NCBI GenBank assembly: GCA_910587735.1
Contig: CAJUNT010000003.1
Location: 1 to 64,000 of the forward strand
Origin: an uncultured Clostridia bacterium
Lineage (GTDB): Bacteria > Bacillota > Clostridia > Lachnospirales > Anaerotignaceae
Direction: 5' to 3'
Length of the DNA: 64,000 nt
Part shown: positions 16,754 through 26,627 of the stretch, in pieces
Layout of the letters: each line of letters starts with the position of its first letter
How positions within the stretch are numbered: position 1 is the first letter of the stretch
Notes under the pieces: model-generated
The model's database searches: none
Seen by the model: the letters and a program-made list of their open reading frames with translations, nothing else
What the model was told of the DNA's origin: nothing
Program-made: the position numbers and the translations under genes

Positions 16754-17836
16754 ATGAATAGAGTTTATAATTTTTCCGCAGGTCCATCCATGCTTCCTTT
16801 AGAAGTGTTGGAAAAGGCACAGAAGGAATTTGTTTGTTATGGTAATAGTGGTATGTCTGTTATGGAAATGAGTCATCGTTCAAAGGATTTTGAAGAAATA
16901 TTGCATCATACAGAAAATACATTAAGAGAGCTGATGCAGATACCAGACAATTATAAAGTGCTGTTTTTACAGGGAGGCGGCTCTACACAGTTTGCAATGA
17001 TTCCTATGAATTTAATGAATAAAAATCATAAAGCAGATTATGTAAAAACAGGACAATGGGCAACAAAAGCAATACAAGAAGCACAAAAATATGGAAAAGT
17101 AAATATTGTTGCCTCTTCAGAAGATACCACATTTGATAGAATACCAAATTTAGATAAAAGTAAATTTGATACAGAAGCAGATTATTTTTATATTACATTA
17201 AATAATACTATTTATGGTACAAGATATACTATATTGCCTGATACAGGCAGTGTTCCTTTAGTAGGAGATATGTCTTCCAGTATATTGTCAGAAGAAATTG
17301 ACATTACAAAATTTGGTCTGCTTTATGCAGGAGCGCAAAAAAATTTAGGTCCAGCTGGTGTAACAGTAATCATTATCAGAGAAGATTTATTAGGAAATGC
17401 TATGGAATTTACACCAACAATGCTTCGCTATGATGTTCATGCAAAAAATGATTCATTATATAATACACCTCCTACATATGGTATTTATTTTATGGGACTT
17501 GTATTTGATTGGGTAAAACAGCAGGGAGGCGTAAAAGAATTACAAAAAATAAATGAACAAAAAGCATCTATACTGTATGACTTTTTAGATAATTCTAAAT
17601 TATTTAAAGGTACTGTTGTAAAAAAAGACCGCTCTTTGATGAATGTGCCATTTATTCTACCAACAGAAGAATTAAATAAGAAATTTATTGCAGAGGCGAA
17701 AAATAAAGGCTTTGTGAATTTGAAAGGACATAGAACAGTAGGAGGCATGAGAGCAAGTATATATAATGCTATGCCTATAAAGGGTATCGAATCACTTGTG
17801 GCATTAATGGAACAGTTTGAAAAAGAAAATAAATAA
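16754..17836 (+). CDS. serC: Phosphoserine aminotransferase
   Basis: 360 residues, normal length. It turns 3-phosphohydroxypyruvate and glutamate into phosphoserine (PLP enzyme). Motifs: NFSAGPSMLPLEVLEKAQ at the start, GMSVMEMSHRSKDF, FLQGGGSTQFAMIPMNL, the PLP lysine in YAGAQKNLGPAGVT, and the C-terminal GHRTVGGMRASIYNAM. GGGAGG precedes the ATG by 8 bases. It is the first gene of serC-serA-DUF1015, only 14 bases before serA, behind a leader with attenuator potential. Confidence 0.98.
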   Translation: MNRVYNFSAGPSMLPLEVLEKAQKEFVCYGNSGMSVMEMSHRSKDFEEILHHTENTLRELMQIPDNYKVLFLQGGGSTQFAMIPMNLMNKNHKADYVKTGQWATKAIQEAQKYGKVNIVASSEDTTFDRIPNLDKSKFDTEADYFYITLNNTIYGTRYTILPDTGSVPLVGDMSSSILSEEIDITKFGLLYAGAQKNLGPAGVTVIIIREDLLGNAMEFTPTMLRYDVHAKNDSLYNTPPTYGIYFMGLVFDWVKQQGGVKELQKINEQKASILYDFLDNSKLFKGTVVKKDRSLMNVPFILPTEELNKKFIAEAKNKGFVNLKGHRTVGGMRASIYNAMPIKGIESLVALMEQFEKENK

Positions 17837-17850
17837 GGAGAAATAGTATC

Positions 17851-19020
17851 ATGTATAATATCAGAACATTAAATCAAATTTCTCACATAGGATTGAAAAA
17901 ATTGCCTGCATCAGAATTTATTATTTCTGATACAGAAGAAAATCCAGATGGTATTATTGTAAGAAGTTTTGATATGCACAATATGGCTTTACCTGAAAAT
18001 TTGTTAGCAGTAGCAAGAGCTGGCGCTGGTACAAACAATATTCCTGTTGAAAAATGTACAGAAAGGGGAATACCAGTATTTAATACCCCTGGAGCAAATG
18101 CAAATGCTGTAAAAGAATTGGTATTGACAGGACTTTTGGTTTCTTCCAGAAAAGTTATTGAAGGAGCAAACTGGACACAAACATTAATAAATAGCAATAA
18201 TGTAGAAAAAGATGCAGAGGCAGGTAAAAAGCAATTTATAGGACCGGAAATATCTGGAAAAAAATTAGGTGTAATTGGTTTGGGGGCAATAGGTGTATTG
18301 GTAGCAAATGCAGCTTTAGATTTGGGCATGGAAGTAATAGGATATGACCCCTATTTATCAATAGAGTCTGCATGGCATTTATCTTCTAGTGTAAAACACG
18401 CATCTACGTTAGAGGAAGTTGTAAGCCAAAGTGATTATATTACATTGCATATTCCTTTAAATGATAAAACAAAACATACTTTTAATAAAGATTTGTTTGC
18501 TGCAACAAAAAGAGGCGCACGTCTTATGAATTTTGCAAGAGGCGAATTGGTAGATACAAAAGCATTAAAATGTGCTATCAATGAGGGAATTATATCAAAA
18601 TATATTGTAGATTTTCCAAGTAAAGACTTATTAGGTATTGATAAAGTAGTGGTGACACCTCATTTGGGAGCATCTACACCAGAATCAGAAGAAAACTGTG
18701 CTATGATGGCAGCAGTGGCAATTAGAGAATATTTAAAATATGGTAATATTAAATATTCTGTAAATTTCCCTAATTGTTATATTGATTATTCTGGAAAACC
18801 TAGAGTTGTAATTTCTCATAGAAATATTGTTAATATGATTGGTCAGTTAGGTGCTGTATTTACAAAATATAGTGTGAATATTGACAATATGATAAATAAA
18901 AGCAAAGGAAATTTAGCATATAATATTATTGTATGTGATAGTTTAAATGGAAAAGAAAAAGAACTTGTACAAGATTTATATAATATTGAAAGTGTGATAA
19001 AAGTAAGAGTATTATATTAA
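17851..19020 (+). CDS. serA: D-3-phosphoglycerate dehydrogenase
   Basis: 389 residues. First step of serine synthesis (NAD-dependent). The catalytic and NAD domains show GAGTNNIPVE, the Rossmann motif GLGAIGVLVANAALDLGMEVIGYDPY (around 146-171), catalytic Arg in NFARGELVD and His in VVTPHLGASTPESEE. A C-terminal ACT-like region (about 310-389) is the usual serine-binding regulatory module. This is the short form without the intervening domain. It sits between serC and the DUF1015 gene with 13-14 base gaps, clearly one operon. Confidence 0.96.
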   Translation: MYNIRTLNQISHIGLKKLPASEFIISDTEENPDGIIVRSFDMHNMALPENLLAVARAGAGTNNIPVEKCTERGIPVFNTPGANANAVKELVLTGLLVSSRKVIEGANWTQTLINSNNVEKDAEAGKKQFIGPEISGKKLGVIGLGAIGVLVANAALDLGMEVIGYDPYLSIESAWHLSSSVKHASTLEEVVSQSDYITLHIPLNDKTKHTFNKDLFAATKRGARLMNFARGELVDTKALKCAINEGIISKYIVDFPSKDLLGIDKVVVTPHLGASTPESEENCAMMAAVAIREYLKYGNIKYSVNFPNCYIDYSGKPRVVISHRNIVNMIGQLGAVFTKYSVNIDNMINKSKGNLAYNIIVCDSLNGKEKELVQDLYNIESVIKVRVLY

Positions 19021-19033
19021 AGGGGAGATTTTT

Positions 19034-20284
19034 TTGGCAATCATAAGACCTTTTCGGGCAATCCGTCCAGTAGCAGAAAAAGCAGAAAAAGTGGCTGCTT
19101 TGCCTTATGATGTTATGAATAGCGAGGAAGCAAGAGAAATGGTAAAAGATAATCCATATTCTTTTCTTCATATAGATAAGGCAGAAATAGATTTAGACCC
19201 TTCTATTGATTTATATCATGAAAAAGTGTATCAAAAGGCAAAACAAAATATGGAAAATATGATACAAGATGGCATTCTGATACAAGATGAGAAACCTTTG
19301 TTTTATATTTATTGTTTAACAATGAATGGAAAAACTCAAACCGGGCTTGTAGTATGTACTTCTATTGATGAATATTTAGATAATACAATTAAAAAACATG
19401 AGTTGACAAGAGCAGATAAAGAAGCAGATAGAATATGTCATGTAGATACATTAAATGCAAATACAGGTCCTATTTTTTTAGCATATCATAATAATGAACA
19501 AATAAAATCCATATTGCATACTATTATGGAAAAGCAAAAAGCAGTTTATGATTTTGTTTCAGAAGATGGTATTGGTCATAAAGTTTGGCTAGTTTCTGAT
19601 GAGAAAGATATTTCAGAGTTAATAGTACTATTTGAAAAAGTACCAAACCTTTATATTGCAGACGGACATCATAGAAATGCTTCGGCTGTAAAAGTAGGAC
19701 TAAAACGTAGACAGAATAAACCAAATTATACAGGAGAAGAAGAATTTAATTATTATCTTTCTGTATTGTTTTCTGATGATGAATTATATGTTATGGATTA
19801 TAATAGAGTTGTAAAAGATTTGAATGGTTTAACAGAGAAAGAATTTTTTAAAAAAATAGAACAAAAGTTTGAAATAGAATTATATCAAAAAGAAGGATGC
19901 TGTCATCCGAAACAACGTCATCAATTTGGTATGTATTTGGACAAAAAGTGGTATTTATTGACTGCAAAAAATAATATCATACAAAAAGATATTGTTGCTG
20001 CTTTAGATGTTTCTATACTTCAAAATGAAGTATTAGAACCAATACTTGCTATTGGTGACCCTAGAACAGATAAAAGAATTGATTTTATAGGAGGAATAAG
20101 AGGATTAGAAGCATTACAACAAAAAGTAGATAGTGGTGATATGAAAATTGCTTTTTCTATGTATCCAACATCTATGAAAGAATTGATGAGTGTAGCAGAT
20201 GAAAATAGAACAATGCCCCCAAAATCTACATGGTTTGAGCCTAAATTAAGAAGCGGGCTTTTTATACATGATTTGGAAAAATAA
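19034..20284 (+). CDS. DUF1015 family protein
   Basis: 416 residues from a TTG start (GGGGAG 6 bases upstream). Conserved family blocks: IRPFRAIRPV at the start, LPYDVMNSEEAR, FLHIDKAEIDLDP, IYCLTMNGKTQTGLV, HELTRADKEADR, YIADGHHRNASA and GLFIHDL at the end. No signal or membrane segment. DUF1015 genes commonly follow serC/serA in Clostridia; the biochemical role is not known, though the context suggests a link to serine metabolism. Confidence 0.92.
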   Translation: MAIIRPFRAIRPVAEKAEKVAALPYDVMNSEEAREMVKDNPYSFLHIDKAEIDLDPSIDLYHEKVYQKAKQNMENMIQDGILIQDEKPLFYIYCLTMNGKTQTGLVVCTSIDEYLDNTIKKHELTRADKEADRICHVDTLNANTGPIFLAYHNNEQIKSILHTIMEKQKAVYDFVSEDGIGHKVWLVSDEKDISELIVLFEKVPNLYIADGHHRNASAVKVGLKRRQNKPNYTGEEEFNYYLSVLFSDDELYVMDYNRVVKDLNGLTEKEFFKKIEQKFEIELYQKEGCCHPKQRHQFGMYLDKKWYLLTAKNNIIQKDIVAALDVSILQNEVLEPILAIGDPRTDKRIDFIGGIRGLEALQQKVDSGDMKIAFSMYPTSMKELMSVADENRTMPPKSTWFEPKLRSGLFIHDLEK

Positions 20285-20415
20285 TATTTAGATTTTATTT
20301 CCAGTATAAAAAAAATCACTTTTGTTATACTAAATATTACAGTAGTAAATATTTTGTCGTTTTATAAAATGCAGTGCGACAATAAACTTTTTCTACTGTA
20401 AAGGAGTGGTATCCA

Positions 20416-20610
20416 ATGAAAAGCTTTACAATGGGTATTGTAACAGGTGGTTTGATGACAGCGATTGGAATTGGTTGTTTGCTACAAGACCAAAAGTATT
20501 ATCAATCTATCAAAAAAAAGGGAAATAAAATAATGAAAAAAGGCAAACATATGGCAAGAAAAGCCGAAAATGTTGTAGAAGATGCAGTTGATGATTTATT
20601 AGAACTGTAA
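20416..20610 (+). CDS. Small membrane-anchored hypothetical protein
   Basis: 64 residues. One hydrophobic, glycine-rich segment (about 5-23, MGIVTGGLMTAIGIGCLL) followed by a strongly basic, helical tail (KKKGNKIMKKGKHMARKAENVVEDAVDDLLEL). The layout resembles YtxH-like small envelope proteins of Firmicutes, but I cannot assign a family. Site AAAGGAGTGG precedes the ATG, and a strong terminator follows, so it is likely a genuine monocistronic gene. Confidence 0.75.
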   Translation: MKSFTMGIVTGGLMTAIGIGCLLQDQKYYQSIKKKGNKIMKKGKHMARKAENVVEDAVDDLLEL

Positions 20611-20620
20611 AGAGTGAAGG

Positions 20621-20659
20621 GCAGGCAAATATTATAATACATAATATTTGTCTGTTTTT
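20621..20659 (+). terminator. Terminator after 20416-20610
   Basis: Stem GCAGGCAAATATTAT / ATAATATTTGTCTG (one G-T wobble) with a five-base loop, then TTTTT. Confidence 0.88.
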
Positions 20660-21151
20660 CTATATTTTTATCTGTATGGAATACAAAAAGTGAAACAAAA
20701 TGTAACATTGACATTGAATCAAGTCTTTTGACTATGATATAATAAATAATAATTTATCAAATAGCAGTAAAATTTGTATTCCTTTGAGCTTATTATGATT
20801 AATATAAAAAAATTATTTTTTTACGTTGTATGTGTATTTATTTTAGTGAATAATGGTATATGATATTATTTTTTTACAAATAAAAAAATATTGTCAATAT
20901 TTTATAAAAATCAAATATGTGTTATAATTTTATAGATTAAGTAAATATGATATTATTTTTTTTACTATAATATGAAATGATAAATAAAGTGATTTTATAG
21001 TGTCCCTATGTTGTTATTCAAGAAGGCAAATTAGAAGATTTGATAGTAATGTATATAGTTTATTTTCTAGTTTGAAATAAAATGTAATTTTGTATGATAT
21101 AGAGAAGGGAATATTCGCAGTAGTGTAGTAGAAGGGAGGTTTTACAATATT
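20660..21151 (+). promoter_or_regulatory. Long AT-rich leader region of the diguanylate cyclase gene
   Basis: About 490 bases without a gene. Possible promoters: TTGAAT 18 bases before TATAAT (20714-20743) and an extended -10 TGTTATAAT (20920-20928). A 20-base direct repeat, ATATGATATTAT then a T-run and AC, occurs at 20858-20877 and 20945-20965. No c-di-GMP riboswitch or other known element was found. The ribosome site GGGAGG lies just before the ATG. Confidence 0.4.
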
Positions 21152-23608
21152 ATGAAAACAGTAATGAATATAGAGGAATTATTAGATGTTTTGGGGGACA
21201 CAAGTGTTATTGTGATAAAACAACAAGATGAGAAAATATTATACCTCAATAAAAAAGCAAAAGAAATCAATCCTGAATTTCAAAAAAATACGATTTGTCA
21301 TGGTCTTTGGAAGGGAAAATGTGAAAATTGTCCCATAAAGAATATAGAAGATAAAAAATATAATAAAACAGTAGTATATAGTGAGTCAACAAATGAAATC
21401 ATTGATATATGTGCTATGAGCATATTATGGAAAGGGATTACACCAGCTTTTGTAATTACAATGTCGCCCCATATTGCAACAGAAGAAGAAAAGGAATCCG
21501 AAATTGCTAAAAGCTGGCTGACTCATGCACTATCTCAAGTATATGAGATGGCCGTAGTAAATAATTTAAGTAAAAATGAATATGTTGTGTTTCATAATGG
21601 AGGTATAATTGATTTACCTGAAAATGGAAAAACACAGGTATTATTTGATAATATAGAAAAAAAGCTAGAGGAAGATTATAAAGAAAATTGGCGTTCTATA
21701 TTTTCAATAGAAAATCTTTTAGAGAGTTTTCAAAATGGAGAAAAAAAAGTATTATTAGATTTATATTTTGAAAAAGAAAAAAGATGGTTTTCCTGCGGAT
21801 GTTTTTTGCTAGAAAGTACATATAGCAAAGAAATATTGAGCATTATATTAGTAAGAGATATTACAGAAAGCAAACATAAAGAAAAAGAACAACAAATACA
21901 ATTAGAATTTACACATTCTAGTATGAGAGGTGCAAGTGGTAAATATTTGGTAACAGAAGAAGATATTTATTTACTTGAAGGAAGTCCTCAATATTTTGAA
22001 GTTCTCTGTATGGCGGAAAAGGAATATTATGAATTAAAAGGAAAAGTGTTACCTTGGTTGGAGGAAGCAGAAAGAAGAAAGTATATTCAAACAGCAATAG
22101 AGAATGGAAAAAATAGAGAACCTCTTTTATGGGAAGCACCTAGAAAAATGAGCAATGGTATGGTACATTGGTTTCAATTACAAGGAATGTTTATAGGAGA
22201 GCAATCTGGATATCCCGTATATTATGGTATATTGTTGGATACTTCAGAAAGAAAACGCTTAGAAATAGAACAAAAGACAACATTTAATAGTTTGCCTGGA
22301 GGCGTGGCAAAAATACGACTGGATGATAGACTTACTATATTAGAAGTAAATGATTATTTTTTTGAAATGTTTGGAAAAACAACAGGAGCAGGATTCTTTT
22401 CCAGTATTTATAGTATAGATAGAAAAATAGCGCAGAGAGAATTTGACAAAATGATACAACAACACAGTCGTTTTAAAATGGAATTAAGAATGTTGGATGC
22501 CAGAGAAGAAATTATGTGGATTCATTTGGAAGGTAATGAATTCAGCATAGAAAATGGGATACCTGTATGTTTGTTTGTTATGATAGATATTACAAATTAT
22601 ATTGAAATGCGTTTACAACTGGAAGAAGTAAAAGAAAAGTATCATAAAAATATTGCTGGTTCAAACCATAGAATATTGGTATATGACAATAATCATGACC
22701 ATTTTGAATTTATTGATGAGGCAGCAGATGAACAATATTATAAAAGTATTCCATTCCAATATCATGTAAAAGATGATAAAATTGTATTTTCAGAAGCAAT
22801 TAAAAATCAAATTGGTATGAAAATATGTTATGAAAATTTTAAACAATGGCTTTTACAATCTAATGTTGTATTTCAAGGAGATATGAATATATTAAAAAAT
22901 ATTTATAATCAATGTATGATAGATAATATTAGTATTAAAGCACAACTTCGCTTTTTAACAATAAATGGTTCTTATGAATGGTTTGAAATACATTGTAATC
23001 CTTTATGGGATGAAAATAAAAAGCAATGTTTAAAAATAGCTGGAACATTAGTAAACATCAATGCTTTGCGCCAAATGCAAAGTGAGGCAACAACATGGAG
23101 AGAAAGAGCAAGGAGAGACCCTCTAACAGGTTTATACAATAGAGCTATATTTAGAGAAAAAGTATTAGCTTTGTTGGAAGAAAATACAAAAGGTGCATTG
23201 ATATTTATGGATGTGGACTATTTTAAAAAAGTAAACGATACATTAGGTCATGCCATAGGTGATGATGTATTACTTACAGTAGCAAAAAGATTAAAAGGAT
23301 TTTTTAGAGAGTCTGAAGATATTATAGCAAGATATGGTGGAGATGAATTTATTGTATTTTTGAAAAATGTTTGCACAGAACAAGATTTGAGAAAAAAATT
23401 ACAGCAATTATTAGAAGTATTTCGAGAGAAATATCAGAGAGGAGATACCTCTTGGAATATTACAGGCAGTGTAGGTGCAGCATTTTATCCTCAAGATGCT
23501 TCAGATTACCAAATGCTATTGGAGAAAGCAGATACAGCATTATATGTTTCTAAAAATAAGGGCAGAGATAGGTTTACACTATATTCTGACTGCAATAATG
23601 AAGAATAA
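21152..23608 (+). CDS. PAS-domain diguanylate cyclase (GGDEF)
   Basis: 818 residues, no membrane span evident. Several PAS-like sensor units occupy about 1-640 (for example around 10-115, 375-490 and 520-640). The first holds Cys49, Cys57 and Cys60 (ICHGLWKGKCENCP). The C-terminal domain (about 650-815) starts with RRDPLTGLYNRAIF and carries the intact GGDEF motif at 729-733 (ARYGGDEFIVFL), so it should make c-di-GMP from GTP. The RxxD inhibitory site just upstream is not conserved (ESED in that position). No EAL domain. It stands alone between two terminators. Confidence 0.95.
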   Translation: MKTVMNIEELLDVLGDTSVIVIKQQDEKILYLNKKAKEINPEFQKNTICHGLWKGKCENCPIKNIEDKKYNKTVVYSESTNEIIDICAMSILWKGITPAFVITMSPHIATEEEKESEIAKSWLTHALSQVYEMAVVNNLSKNEYVVFHNGGIIDLPENGKTQVLFDNIEKKLEEDYKENWRSIFSIENLLESFQNGEKKVLLDLYFEKEKRWFSCGCFLLESTYSKEILSIILVRDITESKHKEKEQQIQLEFTHSSMRGASGKYLVTEEDIYLLEGSPQYFEVLCMAEKEYYELKGKVLPWLEEAERRKYIQTAIENGKNREPLLWEAPRKMSNGMVHWFQLQGMFIGEQSGYPVYYGILLDTSERKRLEIEQKTTFNSLPGGVAKIRLDDRLTILEVNDYFFEMFGKTTGAGFFSSIYSIDRKIAQREFDKMIQQHSRFKMELRMLDAREEIMWIHLEGNEFSIENGIPVCLFVMIDITNYIEMRLQLEEVKEKYHKNIAGSNHRILVYDNNHDHFEFIDEAADEQYYKSIPFQYHVKDDKIVFSEAIKNQIGMKICYENFKQWLLQSNVVFQGDMNILKNIYNQCMIDNISIKAQLRFLTINGSYEWFEIHCNPLWDENKKQCLKIAGTLVNINALRQMQSEATTWRERARRDPLTGLYNRAIFREKVLALLEENTKGALIFMDVDYFKKVNDTLGHAIGDDVLLTVAKRLKGFFRESEDIIARYGGDEFIVFLKNVCTEQDLRKKLQQLLEVFREKYQRGDTSWNITGSVGAAFYPQDASDYQMLLEKADTALYVSKNKGRDRFTLYSDCNNEE

Positions 23609-23617
23609 ATAATGATA

Positions 23618-23650
23618 CCCCCTATATTTAAAATAGGGGGATTTTATTTG
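23618..23650 (+). terminator. Terminator of the GGDEF gene
   Basis: Perfect stem CCCCCTAT (23618-23625) / ATAGGGGG (23633-23640), followed by ATTTTATTT. Confidence 0.9.
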
Positions 23651-23744
23651 TTTCATAAAAAAAGAGGTATAAAATTAGTATTTTTATAATATCACTTGGT
23701 ATGAAATAATGCTTTTTGGGTATTGTTTTATAGAGGTGATATCG

Positions 23745-24389
23745 TTGAAACAAAAATATCTATTTTGTTGTATTACAATTTGTATGATAATGTTTGTAAT
23801 AATGGATTTTGGAATATATCATGTAGAAAATATAACAAGCAGTTATTTTAAATTTTTAGCTATGACATTATTATTTTTAAGTGCTAATTATTATAAAAAA
23901 ATGATATTATGCTATACTATATTTTGTGATTTTTTACTATTGTTTACATCAATGTATACATTAGGAATTGCTTTTTTTATAGTAGTACATTTATTTTATT
24001 TGTGTCAAATGATTCCTTTTTTCGAATATCAAAAAAGGCAACAACAATGTATGCTATTGTTATTGCTTTTTGGAATTCTGTTTAGTTTTTTACCACTGTA
24101 TACAGTAGCGATTTGTTATAGTATTACTTTTTTGCTTCATATTATTGTTGCAGTGACTCAAAAGTGCAGTAAAATGTATATTACTGGTTTAGTTTTATTT
24201 GTATTATGTGATTGCTGTACTGCAATTTCTTTTTTAACATTTAATACTATGGTTGCAAAATGTATATGGATATTATATTTACCATCACAAATATTGCTTA
24301 CTATTACAAAACAACATTATTTTTCCACTGTGTTACCACTTCCGCAAATAAAATACCCTCACCTGCTCCGTCTTCAAAAAAAGAGATAA
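23745..24389 (+). CDS. YhhN-like (lysoplasmalogenase-family) membrane protein
   Basis: 214 residues from a TTG at 23745 with AGAGGTGAT 4-6 bases upstream; a frame extending back to 23709 has no ribosome site. About seven or eight hydrophobic segments fill the protein. KFLAMTLLFLSANYYKK, CYTIFCDFLLL followed by GIAFFIVVHLFYLCQM, and GLVLFVLCDCC match the K-P, GD-hLL, G-hhhhHhhYh and Gh-hFhhSD pattern of YhhN/TMEM86 proteins, which hydrolyse the vinyl ether of lysoplasmalogens. The match is divergent. The 3' end overlaps the convergent thioesterase gene by 86 bases. Confidence 0.62.
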   Translation: MKQKYLFCCITICMIMFVIMDFGIYHVENITSSYFKFLAMTLLFLSANYYKKMILCYTIFCDFLLLFTSMYTLGIAFFIVVHLFYLCQMIPFFEYQKRQQQCMLLLLLFGILFSFLPLYTVAICYSITFLLHIIVAVTQKCSKMYITGLVLFVLCDCCTAISFLTFNTMVAKCIWILYLPSQILLTITKQHYFSTVLPLPQIKYPHLLRLQKKR

Positions 24390-25074
24390 CTTCTTTTATA
24401 CCATTTTCTAATGTATGCACACAACATTTTGATGTTACAGCATCACCTTTATAACATTCTTTACGATATACAACACGGATATCTAAAATAGTCATAGTGT
24501 TATAAATATCATCAGGTATATCATCGATTGCCCATTCGATATATTTGACATTGTTAGTATGACCGTTGTTATCAGTATCCCTTCTAGTTACAATAAATGT
24601 TCTTTCCATAATTGTATCATCGTTCTGTAATTTGGGTAGCTTATACTTTTCATTTTCTATTGCAGTGATTTCTGTGTTACCATATTTTTGTTCCATTTCA
24701 CTGCCTATAACAGTTGGCTTTCTTTCCTCTAAATCCATAAATATCCAGCGGGAAGCAATATGAGCAGAAATAGCACCATATTGGTCATAAAGCATATAAG
24801 AGCGTTCTGCCTGCATACGACGACATTTACTGCTCCATGTTACGATTTTTATTGTTTCACCGCATTTAGGCATATGGTCTATTATAATATGCCAATTTAC
24901 TACCGCCCACCCTCTATGGTGTTCAGCCATATAATCTAATGTATATCCTAAACTAGCTGAATGTCTAATTGCTGTATCCTGCAAATGAAATACAAGCGCA
25001 GAGGGTGTTAAAAATAAATTGCTGTCTACTTCAAAATAACCAATTTGTTGTTGCTCTGTATAACTTTTATCCAT
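24304..25074 (-). CDS. Acyl-ACP thioesterase
   Basis: 256 residues, two hotdog domains. The N-terminal half has FLTPSALVFHLQDTAIRHSASLGY and GWAVVNWHIIIDHMPKCGE; the C-terminal half has RRDTDNNGHTNNVKYIEWAID, with the Asn/His pair of the FatA/FatB active site. It releases free fatty acids from acyl-ACP. Site AAGGAGAAG precedes the ATG. Transcribed away from cls with an 86-base gap and converging on the YhhN-like gene, whose end it overlaps. Confidence 0.93.
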   Translation of the reverse strand: MDKSYTEQQQIGYFEVDSNLFLTPSALVFHLQDTAIRHSASLGYTLDYMAEHHRGWAVVNWHIIIDHMPKCGETIKIVTWSSKCRRMQAERSYMLYDQYGAISAHIASRWIFMDLEERKPTVIGSEMEQKYGNTEITAIENEKYKLPKLQNDDTIMERTFIVTRRDTDNNGHTNNVKYIEWAIDDIPDDIYNTMTILDIRVVYRKECYKGDAVTSKCCVHTLENGIKEVISFFEDGAGEGILFAEVVTQWKNNVVL

Positions 25075-25160
25075 AATTCTTCTCCTTAAATGAATGATTT
25101 GTGATATAATTTTAATGGTTAATCATATTGATAACGATTTGTTATTTTTACTATTGAAAT

Positions 25161-26627
25161 TTATAACATAGGAGAAATTAAACGAGAAACAGATTCTTTA
25201 ACACGAAACCACCATTTTCTTTTGCTATACCATTCCTTTGTAATTTCTACACAGTTATCTAAATCATTTAAAAAGTCCTGTTCTAATAATATTGTTGTTT
25301 GTTCATCATATAAAAAGGCATTAATTTCAAAATTTAAGTCAAAACTACGTATATCCATATTTGCTGTACCAATAGAGCAAATTTTACTATCAACAAATAC
25401 TGCTTTTGTATGAATAAATCCCTTTTCATATTGATAACAACGTACACCAGCCTCTAAAAGTTCTCCTAAATAAGACATACTTGCCCAATAAACAAAAAAA
25501 TGGTCAGGATTTCCAGGTATAATAATACGAACATCAATGCCAGAAAGTGCTGCAACACGAAGTGCTTCCAATATACCATCATCAGGAACAAAATAAGGTG
25601 TTTCAATATAAATGTGTTTTTCTGCCTCATTCATCATTTTAAAATAACCATTCCATATATTTTTCCAAACTGTATCAGGACCACTGGATATGATTTGCAT
25701 TTTGATACCATCTATTTGTTTTCTTTCTGGAAAATATAATTTCTTTAGTGAAATAGGAGCATAAGCAGTAGTAAAGTTCCAATCCATCATAAATCTAATT
25801 TGAAGTTGGTCGATTGCATCTCCTTGTATTCTTAAATGTGTATCGCGCCATGAGCCATATCTTTTTACAATGCCTAAATATTCATTACCTATGTTAAAGC
25901 CGCCAATATAGCCAATTTCACCATCTATAATACAGATTTTTCTGTGGTCACGATAATTTAAACGAATAATAAAACGAGGTAAAAACGCAACAGCATAGCC
26001 TCCATTTTGTTCTAGTTCTTGAAAAAAATTACGAGGAAGGCTACTGCACCCCATACCATCATAAAGTAAGCGAACTTCCACACCTTCTTTTGCTTTTAAT
26101 GCAAGTTCATGCACAATTTTTTTACCTAAGTCATCTCCTCTTAATATATAATATTCCATGTGTATAAATTTTTTTGCCTGACGTATATCATTTATTAAAG
26201 CATCAAATTTACTATTTCCATCTATAAAGCGTTTTAATGTGTTATTTGTTGTAACCCAACTTCCTGCATTGATATGGAGAGAAATTAAGTCATCTAGATT
26301 TTCCTGTACAATATATTCTTGTTTTTTTTCAATTATTTTTTTTTGAGAACGAAATGTATCAAGGGAAGTATCATTGAATAGCAAATAACGATAATATACT
26401 TCTGTATCATATTTTTCTTTTTGTATAAACATTTTTTCTCTTTTACTGTTTCTCCCAAATACCATATAAATGATAAATCCAAAAAAAGGAATAAAAAATA
26501 ATACAAGAAGCCATGCCCAACTGCTTGCTGGTTTTCGTCTTTCAAAAAATACAACAAGCCCTGCAAAAATAACATTCAATATAAAAATTCCTGTTAACAA
26601 AAATGGTAAAAAATCAATAAATGTCAT
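25161..26627 (-). CDS. cls: Cardiolipin synthase (phospholipase D type)
   Basis: 488 residues. Two N-terminal membrane segments (about 5-27 and 36-57, with RRKPASSWAWLLVLFFIPFFGF). Two PLD domains follow with HKD motifs HRKICIIDGEIGYIGG and HTKAVFVDSKICSIGTANMD. It joins phosphatidylglycerol molecules to give cardiolipin at the membrane. Length and layout are those of ClsA-type enzymes. Site AGAGGTGAT precedes the ATG. Confidence 0.97.
   Translation of the reverse strand: MTFIDFLPFLLTGIFILNVIFAGLVVFFERRKPASSWAWLLVLFFIPFFGFIIYMVFGRNSKREKMFIQKEKYDTEVYYRYLLFNDTSLDTFRSQKKIIEKKQEYIVQENLDDLISLHINAGSWVTTNNTLKRFIDGNSKFDALINDIRQAKKFIHMEYYILRGDDLGKKIVHELALKAKEGVEVRLLYDGMGCSSLPRNFFQELEQNGGYAVAFLPRFIIRLNYRDHRKICIIDGEIGYIGGFNIGNEYLGIVKRYGSWRDTHLRIQGDAIDQLQIRFMMDWNFTTAYAPISLKKLYFPERKQIDGIKMQIISSGPDTVWKNIWNGYFKMMNEAEKHIYIETPYFVPDDGILEALRVAALSGIDVRIIIPGNPDHFFVYWASMSYLGELLEAGVRCYQYEKGFIHTKAVFVDSKICSIGTANMDIRSFDLNFEINAFLYDEQTTILLEQDFLNDLDNCVEITKEWYSKRKWWFRVKESVSRLISPML

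Noticed and set aside
20303..20332. AGTATAA/TTATACT hairpin as terminator of the ser operon
   Set aside because: No T-run follows on the plus strand, and the stem is only A/T-rich with a long loop.
20660..21151. c-di-GMP riboswitch before the GGDEF gene
   Set aside because: None of the conserved aptamer words were present in the AT-rich leader.
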